Positions 28,911-37,766 of a DNA stretch of 64,000 nt are shown here, in pieces (the first letter of the stretch is position 1; each line of letters begins with the position of its first letter). The notes beneath the pieces were generated by a model. The model ran no database searches and was not told the DNA's origin. It was given only the letters and a program-made list of their open reading frames with translations. Source of the DNA: Ahrensia sp. (GTDB lineage: Bacteria > Pseudomonadota > Alphaproteobacteria > Rhizobiales > Rhizobiaceae); assembly GCA_002706335.1 (NCBI GenBank), contig PAKZ01000009.1:124001-188000 (forward strand), given 5' to 3'. A program made the translations under genes and the position numbers.

Positions 28911-31358
28911 CTACTTCCGGGGCACTTTCGGGACCGATGGCTTGGACTTGGAGGAACCATCCTCATCGCCGTCGCCCGCCGTCGCCTTCGCCGTCTTCGA
29001 AGCCGCCGCCGTCTTTTTTGCGGTAGACTTGCGCGTCTGCCGCTTCGGCTTGGACCTTGGTTCGTCCGGAATCGATTCCAGCGTCAGCTTGGATTCTCCG
29101 AGCTCGTCCTTCTCGACGCTGACCTTGACCGTCCCGCCCTTCTTAAGCTTGCCGAACAGCACTTCCTCTGCAAGCGGCTTCTTGATGTATTCCTGGATGA
29201 CGCGACCCAACGGACGCGCGCCCATCTTCTCGTCATAGCCGCGCTCGGCGAGCCAGGAGACGGCTTCTTCGGAAAGGTCGAAAAGGACACCGCGATCGGA
29301 AAGCTGGGCTTCCAGCTGCATTACGAATTTCTCGACGACGCGATGGATAACCGGAACCGGCAGCGGCCCGAACGGAATTATCGCATCGAGACGGTTCCGG
29401 AACTCTGGCGAGAACAGACGGTTGATCGCCTCCACATCGTCGCCTTCACGCTTGGAAGACCCGAAGCCGATGGCATTCTTGGCCATTTCGGACGCGCCCG
29501 CATTGGTTGTCATGATGATGATCGTGTTACGGAAATCGACCTGCTTGCCGTTGTTGTCCGTCAGCTTGCCGTGGTCCATCACCTGCAACAGGATGTTGAA
29601 CAGATCCGGATGCGCCTTCTCGATCTCGTCAAGCAGCAGCACGCAATGCGGGTGCTGGTCGACGCCGTCGGTTAGCAGGCCGCCCTGGTCAAATCCGACA
29701 TAGCCGGGCGGTGCGCCGATCAGACGCGACACGGGGTGGCGCTCCATATATTCCGACATGTCAAAGCGCAGCAGCTCGACACCGAGCGACAGAGAGAGCT
29801 GCTTTGCAACTTCTGTCTTGCCGACGCCGGTCGGGCCGGAAAACAGATAGGCGCCGATCGGCTTTTCAGGTTCGCGTAGACCCGCCCGCGCCAGTTTTAT
29901 CGCGGACGAAAGCGATTCGATCGCAAGATCCTGACCATAGACGACGCGCTTGAGCTCCTTCTCCAGATTCGCGAGGACTTCTTCATCGTCCTTGGAGACG
30001 GTTTTCGGCGGGATACGCGCCATCGTAGCGATGGTCGCCTCGATCTCCTTCACGCCAATCGATTTCTTGCGCTTTTTCTCCGGCAACAGCATCTGACTGG
30101 CCCCGGTTTCGTCGACGACGTCGATAGCCTTGTCCGGAAGCTTGCGGTCGGAGATATAGCGCGAGGACAACTCCACCGCCGACTTGATCGCGTCGTCGGT
30201 ATATTTGATCTTGTGAAACTCCTCGAAATAGGGCTTCAGCCCCTTCATGATTTCGATTGCGTCCTCAAGCGACGGCTCGTTGACGTCGATCTTCTGGAAA
30301 CGACGCACCAAGGCGCGGTCCTTCTCGAAGAACTGGCGATATTCCTTGTATGTGGTCGAACCGATGCAGCGGATCGCACCTGACGACAGAGCCGGCTTCA
30401 GCAGGTTGGATGCGTCCATAGCCCCGCCGGACGTCGCGCCGGCACCGATCACCGTGTGGATCTCGTCAATGAACAGGATCGCATTCGGGAACTCCTCGAG
30501 TTCCTTCACGACCTGCTTCAGCCGCTCTTCGAAATCGCCGCGGTAGCGCGTTCCGGCGAGAAGCGCGCCCATGTCCAGTGAGAAGATCGTCGAGGTCGAC
30601 AGCACTTCCGGCACATCGCCCTCGACGATGCGCTTGGCGAGCCCTTCCGCGATCGCCGTCTTGCCGACGCCGGGGTCGCCGACATAGAGCGGGTTGTTCT
30701 TCGAACGACGGCAGAGGATCTGGATCGTGCGGTTAACCTCGGAACTGCGGCCGATCAGCGGATCAATCTTTCCGCCGCGCGCCTTGTCGTTGAGGTTTAC
30801 ACAATAGGCGCTCAGCGCATCCTGCTGCTTTTTCTTGCCTTCTTCGGCCTCGCTCGCCGCGCCATCAGCGGCTCCGTTTTCTTCCGCGCCTTCCGGCGGA
30901 CGGGTCACCGACGCACCCGGGCGCTTTGCGATGCCATGTGCGATGTAGTTTACCGCATCGTAGCGGGTCATGTCCTGTTCCTGAAGGAAGTAGGCGGCGT
31001 GGCTCTCGCGCTCGGCGAAGATTGCAACGAGCACGTTGGCACCAGTCACTTCCTCGCGACCGGACGACTGGACGTGGATCACGGCGCGCTGGATGACACG
31101 CTGGAACCCTGCGGTCGGCTTTGCGTCCTCGTCATAACCCGTCACCAGGTTTTCGAGTTCGTGGTCGACATAGTCCATCACGGTCTTGCGCAACGCCTCG
31201 GTGTCGACCGAGCAGGCGTCCATGACTGCCTTGGCATCCTGATCGTCGATCAGCGCCAGGAGAAGGTGTTCGAGCGTCGCATATTCGTGCTCGCGCTCGT
31301 TGGCATAGGTCAACGCCTGATGCAGGGATTTCTCAAGGCTGGCGGTGAATGTCGGCAT
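28911..31358 (-). CDS. clpA: ATP-dependent Clp protease ATP-binding subunit ClpA
   Basis: AAA+ unfoldase that feeds substrates, including N-degron proteins delivered by ClpS, to ClpP. The 815-residue product has the Clp N domain ([20 protein letters not shown]), a first AAA module with [13 protein letters not shown] (near residue 220), and a second with [13 protein letters not shown] (near residue 500) and [12 protein letters not shown]. It ends with a Lys/Ala/Ser-rich tail of about 60 residues ([19 protein letters not shown]), as in many rhizobia. The ATG overlaps the clpS stop by one base (TAATG). Confidence 0.96.
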   Translation of the reverse strand: MPTFTASLEKSLHQALTYANEREHEYATLEHLLLALIDDQDAKAVMDACSVDTEALRKTVMDYVDHELENLVTGYDEDAKPTAGFQRVIQRAVIHVQSSGREEVTGANVLVAIFAERESHAAYFLQEQDMTRYDAVNYIAHGIAKRPGASVTRPPEGAEENGAADGAASEAEEGKKKQQDALSAYCVNLNDKARGGKIDPLIGRSSEVNRTIQILCRRSKNNPLYVGDPGVGKTAIAEGLAKRIVEGDVPEVLSTSTIFSLDMGALLAGTRYRGDFEERLKQVVKELEEFPNAILFIDEIHTVIGAGATSGGAMDASNLLKPALSSGAIRCIGSTTYKEYRQFFEKDRALVRRFQKIDVNEPSLEDAIEIMKGLKPYFEEFHKIKYTDDAIKSAVELSSRYISDRKLPDKAIDVVDETGASQMLLPEKKRKKSIGVKEIEATIATMARIPPKTVSKDDEEVLANLEKELKRVVYGQDLAIESLSSAIKLARAGLREPEKPIGAYLFSGPTGVGKTEVAKQLSLSLGVELLRFDMSEYMERHPVSRLIGAPPGYVGFDQGGLLTDGVDQHPHCVLLLDEIEKAHPDLFNILLQVMDHGKLTDNNGKQVDFRNTIIIMTTNAGASEMAKNAIGFGSSKREGDDVEAINRLFSPEFRNRLDAIIPFGPLPVPVIHRVVEKFVMQLEAQLSDRGVLFDLSEEAVSWLAERGYDEKMGARPLGRVIQEYIKKPLAEEVLFGKLKKGGTVKVSVEKDELGESKLTLESIPDEPRSKPKRQTRKSTAKKTAAASKTAKATAGDGDEDGSSKSKPSVPKVPRK

Positions 31359-31711
31359 TACTTTTTCTCCATTACGCACTGCAATGGATGTTGGTTCTGC
31401 CGAGCAAAATCCATCACCTGCGTCACTTTGGTTTCTGCGACTTCGTAAGTGTAAATACCGCACTCCCCAACGCCATGGTTGTGGACATGCAGCATGATCC
31501 GCGTGGCCTGTTCGCGGTTTTTCTGGAAGAAACGCTCCAGCACATGGACGACGAATTCCATCGGGGTGTAGTCGTCGTTCAACAAGAGTACGCGGTAAAG
31601 ACTTGGTTTCTTCGCCTTCGGCTTGGTGCGCGTTATTACGGCGGTTCCGCGACCTTCTTCTCCGCCGTCCTTGCCGTTATCGGCCTGCATCTTATGCGGC
31701 TTGTCGCTCAT
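31358..31711 (-). CDS. clpS: ATP-dependent Clp protease adaptor ClpS
   Basis: N-recognin that delivers proteins with destabilising N-terminal residues to ClpA. The 117-residue product has a flexible N-terminus and the ClpS core [20 protein letters not shown] near residue 40, with the ligand-pocket NDDYT motif, [19 protein letters not shown], and the closing [19 protein letters not shown]. Coupled to clpA by a one-base overlap. Some alphaproteobacteria carry a second ClpS; none is seen here. Confidence 0.95.
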   Translation of the reverse strand: MSDKPHKMQADNGKDGGEEGRGTAVITRTKPKAKKPSLYRVLLLNDDYTPMEFVVHVLERFFQKNREQATRIMLHVHNHGVGECGIYTYEVAETKVTQVMDFARQNQHPLQCVMEKK

Positions 31712-31756
31712 TCTACCCCTGTGATCCTACGGCCCTTTCGGTCTTTTCCGAACACG

Positions 31757-31785
31757 ATACTTAGGGATTCATATGGCGATTGTAA
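31757..31785 (-). promoter_or_regulatory. Predicted clpS-clpA promoter
   Basis: On the minus strand TTACAA (31780-31785) and AAGTAT (31757-31762) are 17 bp apart. A start near 31750 would give a leader of about 39 bases before the clpS ATG. Confidence 0.4.
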
Positions 31786-31825
31786 GCCCCCTTTGAGGGC
31801 GCGCAAGGCGTCATTTCGCATGATC

Positions 31826-31863
31826 ACAAACAAACGGGCCCGCGTGTCATCACACGCGGGCCC
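31826..31863 (-). terminator. Intrinsic terminator of the phasin gene
   Basis: GGGCCCGCGTGT (31836-31847), CATC loop and ACACGCGGGCCC (31852-31863) form a perfect 12-bp stem. On the minus strand a T-rich GTTTGTTTGTG tail follows. It lies 33 bp after the phasin stop and separates it from clpS. Confidence 0.75.
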
Positions 31864-31896
31864 ATCTCGGTTCGGTTGTACGAGATATCGCGCAAC

Positions 31897-32229
31897 TTAT
31901 TTCGTGGCGGAAGCCATCGCTGTTTCGAACGGCTTGTAAACTTCCTTGGCAAGATCGGTGTAGAGCTCGCCCATCTTGGTCGCTTCCGCGACGAAGGACT
32001 CGTATGCCGACTTCATGTAGTCGGTCTGCACGGCCATGGCGGTCTCGACAGACTTCGCAGAGGCCAGCTTCTCGAAAGCAGCGACGCTTTCTTCATACGA
32101 CTTCTTGGAGTAGTCGGTCGCCTCGGTGGCGATCGCCTGCATGCCCTTTGTCATGGCAGCATAGCTTTTCAGGGAGTGGTCCATCATTTCTTTCCCGATT
32201 TTGTTGGCATCATCGAACGATTGCATCAT
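31897..32229 (-). CDS. Phasin family protein
   Basis: Phasins coat polyhydroxyalkanoate granules. The 110-residue product is almost wholly helical and amphipathic (ANKIGKEMMDHSLKSYAAMT; TDYSKKSYEESVAAFEKLAS; TDYMKSAYESFVAEATKMGE) and ends with an Ala/Thr-rich tail, matching the phasin_2 type of Rhizobiales. Start: ATG 32229 (or the next codon, ATG 32226); the frame is open to 32307, but that part overlaps the predicted promoter at 32289-32317. Two operator-like repeats lie upstream. No PHA synthase gene is in the window. Confidence 0.85.
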   Translation of the reverse strand: MMQSFDDANKIGKEMMDHSLKSYAAMTKGMQAIATEATDYSKKSYEESVAAFEKLASAKSVETAMAVQTDYMKSAYESFVAEATKMGELYTDLAKEVYKPFETAMASATK

Positions 32230-32288
32230 TGCGCACCCATTTGGTTTGAATTCTGGTTCAGTCACAGACACTGCCCAACCTCGTCGGC

Positions 32289-32317
32289 AACATAGTGTGC
32301 ATCGCACAATTTTTCAA
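32289..32317 (-). promoter_or_regulatory. Predicted phasin promoter
   Basis: On the minus strand TTGAAA (32312-32317) and TATGTT (32289-32294) are separated by exactly 17 bp. The spacer contains the inverted repeat TGTGC-ATC-GCACA (32296-32308, plus strand). A start near 32282 would give a leader of about 53 bases. Confidence 0.6.
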
Positions 32318-32340
32318 TAATTTGTTTTGCGCCGCACAAT
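32296..32340. promoter_or_regulatory. Tandem operator-like repeats upstream of the phasin gene
   Basis: Two sites of the form TGC-N3-GCA, at 32298-32306 and 32328-32336, are each followed on the plus strand by CAATT and are spaced exactly 30 bp apart (about three helical turns). The first is in the promoter spacer, the second just upstream of the -35. PHA regulators of the PhaR type bind CTGC-N3-GCAG-like sites in Paracoccus; the assignment to a PhaR-like repressor here is inference. Confidence 0.5.
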
Positions 32341-32482
32341 TCCCGGTCATGAGAATTTTACGAAAACGCTGTCGACGGCAGTAACTTTCCAGTCACCATA
32401 AACGACTTGGTAACGCTGTTTCCCTAGGATCAACTTCAGTTGCGGCCCGCCTCGCGGGCCAGAGTAAATCGCGTAACCACAG

Positions 32483-33823
32483 GTGTACCAAGTGTTTCAC
32501 AGCAAGACGCTGCCGCTCCGTGCAATGGCGAATGCGATCTCGGCATTGATTGCCGCCATCCTCGTCATCATAGCCGTCGCCGCCTCGGCCGAGGCGAATC
32601 CGAAATACGCCTCCTTCATCATCGATGCGAATACCGGCAAGGTTCTCTATTCCAGGAACGCCGATGCGCCGCGTTATCCGGCTTCGCTGACCAAGATGAT
32701 GACGCTCTACATGCTGTTTGAAGCCATGGAGCAGGGAAAGGTCACGAAGAACACCCGCGTGCCCTTCTCTTCCCACGCAGCCTCGATGCAGCCGACCAAG
32801 CTGGGCGTTCCGGCGGGCAAGAGCATTTCGGTTGAGACTGCTATTTATTCGCTCGTCACGAAGTCGGCCAATGACGCGGCCGCGGCTGTTGGCGAATTGC
32901 TTGGCGGAACCGAGAGCCATTTCGCCGAAATGATGACCGCCAAGGCGCGCTCGCTCGGCATGTCCAGAACAACCTTCCGGAACGCATCAGGCCTCCCGAA
33001 TTCCCGCCAGGTGACCACAGCACGCGACATGGCGACGCTTGGGATCGCGCTCCAGGAACATTTCCCGCGGCAGTTCAAATATTTCGACACGCCCAGCTTC
33101 AAATACGGCAGGACAACGATGCGCAACCACAACCGGCTGCTTGGCCGCGTCGCGGGCGTCGACGGTATCAAGACTGGCTATACGCGGGCTTCCGGGTTCA
33201 ATCTTGTGACGTCGCTCCACAAGGACGGGCGTTCGATTGTCGGCGTTGTCATGGGCGGCAAGTCTGGCAGCTCCCGCGACGCTCACATGCAGCAGTTGCT
33301 GGCGGCCAATCTCGCCAAGGGTTCGAAGCGGTCGCGCGGCATGCTTGTCGCCCGCGCCGGCGGAACCAATTTCGCCATTGACGAGGCCACCGTTGCGGAG
33401 ATGGATATCGACGAGATACCCCTCCCCGGCAAGCCGCTGCGGGCCCGCGACATGGGCACGCCGATCGCCGCAGCGATGGCACCTGCTCCGGTAACCGCGT
33501 ACGCGGCCGAGCCGGCAACGCCGCGTACGACCGAAGCCCTCGACAGCATCAAGACGGCGTCCACCGCACAGCGTACCGGCTGGGTCATCCAGATCGCGTC
33601 GCTGCCGAGCCAGGGCGAAGCCGTCGACTACCTGCGCACCGCGCAAAGCCGCGCAGGCTCCGTTCTCAATGGTCATGATCCCTTTGTCGAGGAATTCACC
33701 AAAGGCGGCATTCTCTATCACCGCGCTCGCTTCTCCGGCTTCAGCTCGAAGTCTGAAGCCTGGGCCGCCTGCAACGCTCTCAAGAAGTACGACTACGCCT
33801 GTCTGGCCTTGGACAATTCCTGA
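32483..33823 (+). CDS. D-alanyl-D-alanine carboxypeptidase (PBP5/6 type) with C-terminal SPOR domain
   Basis: Trims the terminal D-Ala of peptidoglycan pentapeptides in the periplasm. The 446-residue protein has an N-terminal signal or anchor segment (residues 15-37), the S11 peptidase motifs SLTK (Ser68 nucleophile), SAN in VTKSANDAAAAVGELLGG near residue 131 and KTG in GIKTGYTRASG near residue 232. A Pro/Ala-rich linker leads to a SPOR domain from about residue 360 (TGWVIQIASLPSQGEAVDYL), which binds denuded glycan at division sites. The start is GTG at 32483; ATG 32525 is the alternative. Confidence 0.92.
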   Translation: MYQVFHSKTLPLRAMANAISALIAAILVIIAVAASAEANPKYASFIIDANTGKVLYSRNADAPRYPASLTKMMTLYMLFEAMEQGKVTKNTRVPFSSHAASMQPTKLGVPAGKSISVETAIYSLVTKSANDAAAAVGELLGGTESHFAEMMTAKARSLGMSRTTFRNASGLPNSRQVTTARDMATLGIALQEHFPRQFKYFDTPSFKYGRTTMRNHNRLLGRVAGVDGIKTGYTRASGFNLVTSLHKDGRSIVGVVMGGKSGSSRDAHMQQLLAANLAKGSKRSRGMLVARAGGTNFAIDEATVAEMDIDEIPLPGKPLRARDMGTPIAAAMAPAPVTAYAAEPATPRTTEALDSIKTASTAQRTGWVIQIASLPSQGEAVDYLRTAQSRAGSVLNGHDPFVEEFTKGGILYHRARFSGFSSKSEAWAACNALKKYDYACLALDNS

Positions 33824-33877
33824 CGCGGCCTACTCGCGTCGGGCACCCGTTTGAATTTTGTTTCGAGTATCAAAGGG

Positions 33878-34576
33878 TCAATCAGCATGATCACGCAGAA
33901 GAACGTCTCGCGCCTCGTTAACCCGCTGCGCCAGAAAAGCATTGCCTCCGAGGTCGGGGTGTACGCGCTGCATCAAGCTGCGATGCGCCTTGCGGATATC
34001 CACAGCGGCCGCTCCAGGCTCAAGGCCAAGGATCTTGTAAGCCTCCTCATGTGTCATGGCGCCCGTGCTGTACGGGCCTCGATGCCCCGCGCCAGCGTCC
34101 GCATCAGCGTCGTCACGCCAGCCCGGCATTCGGCGGTCAAGATACGCCTCCAGTAACTCGGCGCTTTCGCGGTCGTCCTTCACGTCGGCCGCGAGTTCGA
34201 GCAATTCATCATCGCTCATCTCGAAAAGTCTGCGCCCTTCGAAACGGCCTACAAGGACGACCCCGTCCATGTCGCCGCTGTCGTGATCGAGTTCCATTTC
34301 AAGCCACGCCGAGCGCACCACGGACTTCTGACCACCGGTCCTGCGGGAGTTGACCATCCGTCTCTGGCGGCCAAACCAGGCCACCGCCAGCATGATCAGC
34401 GGCGCACCGATGCTGACGCGTCCGGCAAAGCTCAATATCGCTCCGACCAGCACGAGGAATGCAGGCCCCAGAAGCCGCAATGTACCTGCGACCTGTGCCG
34501 GCGTCGCTGATACAAAATAATAAAGTCCGAGCACGACCAGTGCTGTGATACCGACCAGCAAAAGAAAGATGCTCAC
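33878..34576 (-). CDS. Membrane-anchored J-domain (DnaJ-like) protein
   Basis: The 232-residue protein has two or three hydrophobic segments at the N-terminus (about residues 3-24 and 33-68), a cytoplasmic middle part rich in acidic residues, and a C-terminal J-domain (about residues 172-232) with TGAMTHEEAYKILGLEPGA and the HPD motif in LMQRVHPDLGG. The HPD motif is what stimulates Hsp70 ATPase, so it probably recruits DnaK to the membrane. The ATG overlaps the stop of the upstream VWA gene by 4 bp, implying coupled synthesis. Its client is unknown. Confidence 0.83.
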   Translation of the reverse strand: MSIFLLLVGITALVVLGLYYFVSATPAQVAGTLRLLGPAFLVLVGAILSFAGRVSIGAPLIMLAVAWFGRQRRMVNSRRTGGQKSVVRSAWLEMELDHDSGDMDGVVLVGRFEGRRLFEMSDDELLELAADVKDDRESAELLEAYLDRRMPGWRDDADADAGAGHRGPYSTGAMTHEEAYKILGLEPGAAAVDIRKAHRSLMQRVHPDLGGNAFLAQRVNEARDVLLRDHAD

Positions 34577-35310
34577 CCTCTCTCCCCTTTGTTCCCGCTG
34601 CCAGACATCTGGGCCAACAGAAGACGGTCTTCACGCGAAGCTCTTGATTCCAACGCCTGCAAACCACCCGTCGCGTAGACTGCAATCGCCGACAGAAGGC
34701 GCGAAAGGACCGAGGCCGAGTTCCGGTCGAATCGGAACCAGCCTCCCTTGGTGACCCGGGCGATCTCGCGAAACGCCTCCTCGGCGCGGGCATCGTGGCC
34801 CTCTTGGAAGAGGAAAACCGGGACGCCCCGCAAGCCGAGTTCGCCGGCGGCCTGAACGAGGTCGTCTACATTCTCTTCCATGGCGTCGCCGATATAAATC
34901 AAGGCATTGACCCGGTTGCGCGCATGCTCTTTGGCGGCGTGTTTCAGAACCTTGAGGATCTGCGTGTGGCCGCCCCGGCAGTCGATGCGGCTCATCATGG
35001 CCGCCAGAGATCCGCCGTCTTCTGCCCATTTCGATGCCCGACATTCTCCTATGCCGCGAAAATAGACCAGTTGCATCAGCAGACTGCCGACATCGGCCGC
35101 GCTCTTGAACATGTCGGCCTGGATCGTACAGGCCATGTCCCAAGTCGGCTGCCGGCTCATCGTCGCATCGAGTGCCAGTACAACGCGGCCGGTCCCGGTC
35201 GAGGTCTGCCCGGCCGCTTTCGCCGCCTTGAGAAAAGCAGCGATCTCGCCTTGCGAGGATTTTGTCCCGGTGAGCGCGTCTTTCGGCTTGTTGGTGATCG
35301 ATCTGGCCAT
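34573..35310 (-). CDS. VWA (von Willebrand factor A) domain protein
   Basis: The 245-residue protein begins MARSITNKPKDALTG; frames extending to 35358 lack a ribosome site. A VWA-type Rossmann fold starts near residue 43 with VVLALDATMSRQPTWDMAC, whose DATMS (residues 48-52) stands where the MIDAS DxSxS metal motif normally is. Further strands are LLMQLVYFRGIGECRASKW, HARNRVNALIYIGDAMEENV and LGLRGVPVFLFQEG. No signal peptide is seen, so it is cytoplasmic. Translational coupling with the J-domain gene suggests a joint chaperone or assembly role; the biochemical function is not known to me. Confidence 0.75.
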   Translation of the reverse strand: MARSITNKPKDALTGTKSSQGEIAAFLKAAKAAGQTSTGTGRVVLALDATMSRQPTWDMACTIQADMFKSAADVGSLLMQLVYFRGIGECRASKWAEDGGSLAAMMSRIDCRGGHTQILKVLKHAAKEHARNRVNALIYIGDAMEENVDDLVQAAGELGLRGVPVFLFQEGHDARAEEAFREIARVTKGGWFRFDRNSASVLSRLLSAIAVYATGGLQALESRASREDRLLLAQMSGSGNKGERG

Positions 35311-35375
35311 CACTGAAAAATGGCGCGTTCGCCGGCTCATGCAAGACAAATCCGCCACGAAGGCGTAACCGGCAT

Positions 35376-35816
35376 TCAGATCAGGCCGAGATCGGCGAGT
35401 TCGTTTCTCATATCGGCGGGCAATGCCTCGATGCCGCTTTCGTCGTTTCCTAGATCGCGTGGCACGTCCTCGGGCTTGTAGTAGCGCCAGCCCTGGAACG
35501 GCCGCTTGGGTTGTGAATGGGTCAGCACAACCTCCGGATCGAGAACGATCCGGCAGCGCGATATGCCTTCATTGTCCACGAAAGGCCGGATATCGACGAC
35601 GCGCTGACGGCATTGAACACGCCCCTTGATCACCCAATAGAGCGATCCCTGCCCGACAATCTCGTCCGCGCGTTTTGGGATCATTCGCGTCGTATGGAAA
35701 TGTTCCGGTTTCTCACCGGCCTCGCGTTTCTCGTCGAGCCGGAAGTCTATCCACGCGCGCAGATCCTCAACGCTGTCCGCGCCGACGCAAAGCTTGATAA
35801 GGTTCAAAGCAGCCAT
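35376..35816 (-). CDS. DUF1489 family protein
   Basis: The 146-residue product matches my memory of the alphaproteobacterial DUF1489 (COG5458) family: LNLIKLCVGADSVEDLRAW at the start, TRMIPKRADEIVGQGSLYWV near residue 45, IKGRVQCRQRVVDIRPFVD near residue 63, and RPFQGWRYYKPEDVPRDL near residue 105. The protein is soluble, with no signal peptide or membrane segment. No function is established. It sits 65 bp upstream of the VWA gene and 60 bp downstream of sdaA on the same strand. Confidence 0.8.
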   Translation of the reverse strand: MAALNLIKLCVGADSVEDLRAWIDFRLDEKREAGEKPEHFHTTRMIPKRADEIVGQGSLYWVIKGRVQCRQRVVDIRPFVDNEGISRCRIVLDPEVVLTHSQPKRPFQGWRYYKPEDVPRDLGNDESGIEALPADMRNELADLGLI

Positions 35817-35876
35817 GAGACATGGTTTAGGCCGCGAGCCGGCACGGTCAAGCTTGCCCGGCTTCAGTCCACAGGC

Positions 35877-37277
35877 TCAGCATTCGGGAACATTGACGGC
35901 AAGGCCGCCAAGGCTTGTTTCCTTGTATTTGTGGCTCATATCGAGACCGGTCTGGCGCATTGTTTCAACGCAAGCGTCCAACGGCACGAAATGCGTGCCG
36001 TCGCCTTTCAAGGCCAGCGAAGCGGCCGTGACCGCCTTAACAGCAGCCAGAGCGTTGCGCTCGATGCAGGGTACCTGCACCAGCCCCGCGACCGGATCGC
36101 ATGTCATGCCGAGATGGTGTTCTAGCGCGATCTCGGCGGCATTTTCCACCTGCTCCGGCGTTCCGCCCAAAACCTCTGCAAGGCCCGCCGCAGCCATCGC
36201 CGCCGCACTGCCGACTTCGCCCTGGCAGCCGACCTCGGCGCCCGATATCGAAGCGTTGTGCTTGATCAGCCCGCCGATCGCCGCCGAAGTGAGCAGGAAG
36301 TTGCGGATATCTTCCGGGCGCGTGAGCTCGTGAAACCGGGTCATGTATTTCATGACCGCGGGCACGACGCCGGCAGCGCCATTGGTCGGCGCGGTGACGA
36401 CCCGCCCGCCGGCGGCGTTTTCCTCGTTGACCGCCATTGCATAGGCCGCCAGCCAGTCATTGGCGAGCATCGGATTAGGCTTGTTGGATTGCCAGTCGGC
36501 TTCCAGCTTGTCATGGACTTGCCGGGCACGGCGCTTGATCTTCAAGCCGCCCGGTAAAATGCCTTCGCCGCGCAGGCCGCGCTCGATGCAACCGTCCATT
36601 GCTTCCCAAACAGCGTCGAGTTCGGCGTCGAGCTGTTCACGGCTGCGGCCGACTTCTTCATTGGCGCGCTTCATGGCCGCGATCGAAAGACCGCTCTTCT
36701 TAGCCATTTTGAGCATCTCGTCCGCTGAGCGGAACGGATAAGGCACGTCGGAAGGTTTTGTCTTGGCGGTTGCCGCCTTCGCCTTCTCCAACTCGTCCTC
36801 GGAGACGACGAAGCCGCCGCCTATCGAATAATAGATGCGCCGCAAGAGCATCCGGCCGTCGCTGTCATGGGCGTTAAAGGTCATCCCATTGGCATGACCC
36901 GGCAACGGATTCTCCCGATCCATTACCAGATCGGAATCGGGGTCGAAATCATAGCTCGGATGGCCGGGCGGCGAGACACTCCGGTTCGCCTTGATCAGCG
37001 AGAGGACACCCTCGATCGCATCCGGATCGACCCTGTCCGGCTCATGGCCGGCAAGGCCGAGAATAACAGCGCGGTCCGTTCCGTGACCGACGCCGGTGTA
37101 GGCCAACGAGCCGTGCAGGGAGGCCGAAAGGCGTTTCACCTCCGCGCCGGCCGGTCGCGGCCAGTCTCCTTTTTGGATCTCGTGGAGAAACCGCACTGCG
37201 GCCGACATCGGCCCCATCGTGTGTGAGGAGGACGGTCCAATTCCAATTTTGTAGAGTTCGAATACGGATAGAAACAT
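35877..37277 (-). CDS. sdaA: L-serine ammonia-lyase (iron-sulfur type, single chain)
   Basis: Deaminates L-serine to pyruvate with an oxygen-sensitive [4Fe-4S] cluster. The 466-residue single-chain enzyme opens [20 protein letters not shown], has the beta domain then the alpha domain with [20 protein letters not shown] near residue 280, and cysteines in [18 protein letters not shown] and [19 protein letters not shown] that fit the cluster ligands. I start at ATG 37277; a TTG at 37286 is less likely. The preceding 489 bp hold only a small gene and a hairpin. Confidence 0.95.
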   Translation of the reverse strand: MFLSVFELYKIGIGPSSSHTMGPMSAAVRFLHEIQKGDWPRPAGAEVKRLSASLHGSLAYTGVGHGTDRAVILGLAGHEPDRVDPDAIEGVLSLIKANRSVSPPGHPSYDFDPDSDLVMDRENPLPGHANGMTFNAHDSDGRMLLRRIYYSIGGGFVVSEDELEKAKAATAKTKPSDVPYPFRSADEMLKMAKKSGLSIAAMKRANEEVGRSREQLDAELDAVWEAMDGCIERGLRGEGILPGGLKIKRRARQVHDKLEADWQSNKPNPMLANDWLAAYAMAVNEENAAGGRVVTAPTNGAAGVVPAVMKYMTRFHELTRPEDIRNFLLTSAAIGGLIKHNASISGAEVGCQGEVGSAAAMAAAGLAEVLGGTPEQVENAAEIALEHHLGMTCDPVAGLVQVPCIERNALAAVKAVTAASLALKGDGTHFVPLDACVETMRQTGLDMSHKYKETSLGGLAVNVPEC

Positions 37278-37347
37278 CTGCGCCAATCGCCATGAAGCGA
37301 CCTGAAGCTAACAGACTGTGCCGACCACGCGAAGCGCCTACCGACGC

Positions 37348-37377
37348 GCCTTGGCCATGTTACGACACGGCCAAGGC
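37348..37377. repeat. Strong inverted repeat (stem-loop) between sdaA and a small gene
   Basis: GCCTTGGCC (37348-37356) and GGCCAAGGC (37369-37377) form a 9-bp perfect stem that can extend inward by three pairs past one mismatch. No T-run follows on either strand, so it is not a classical terminator; it lies 33 bp beyond the stop of the small minus-strand gene and may protect its mRNA end. Confidence 0.6.
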
Positions 37378-37409
37378 TGGGTATGCGTATTTCGTCTGTG
37401 AATTGCCGA

Positions 37410-37544
37410 TTACCGCGGGAGGATGGCGGATACTTCGGCGACGTCGTTCATACCAAGGAGGTAGGCGACGACCATGATGCAGGCAAAGCCCGCTACTGCC
37501 CAGGCAGTTGTGCCCCAGCAGGACTTCTGGACGTTTTCATCCAT
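37410..37544 (-). CDS. 44-residue predicted single-pass membrane miniprotein
   Basis: ATG at 37544 opens a 44-codon frame ending in TAA at 37410. It encodes MDENVQKSCWGTTAWAVAG followed by FACIMVVAYLLGMNDVAEVS and ILPR. One hydrophobic segment (about residues 13-31) is flanked by an acidic N-terminus with a Cys-Trp pair and a short acidic tail. Codon choice is C- or G-rich at third positions like the neighbours, and GGGG lies 11 bases before the ATG. It fills part of an otherwise empty 489-bp gap between ydcF-like and sdaA. I do not recognise a family; a real gene is likely but unproven. Confidence 0.55.
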   Translation of the reverse strand: MDENVQKSCWGTTAWAVAGFACIMVVAYLLGMNDVAEVSAILPR

Positions 37545-37766
37545 CAAGACAGCCCCATTTAGTTCGGCACGGTGAACCCGTGCTCTCGTGGAGGCGGCGC
37601 TCTACAACGCGTTATTGCCCTTCGCAACCGCAAAAAACCCGGGGCTGGCATGCATCGATTGCATCGCTTTGCAGGACAGAGGGGATTTCCCTGTTCTTTC
37701 AATCGATTGCGAAGTTGTCCCCGTAATGCGACACCTTAGTCGTACAACTTATAAAAAGACCGCCCT

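Noticed and set aside
33826-33850. Possible terminator between the carboxypeptidase and J-domain genes
   Set aside because: GACGCG/CGCGTC is only a 6-bp stem and no T-run follows on either strand.
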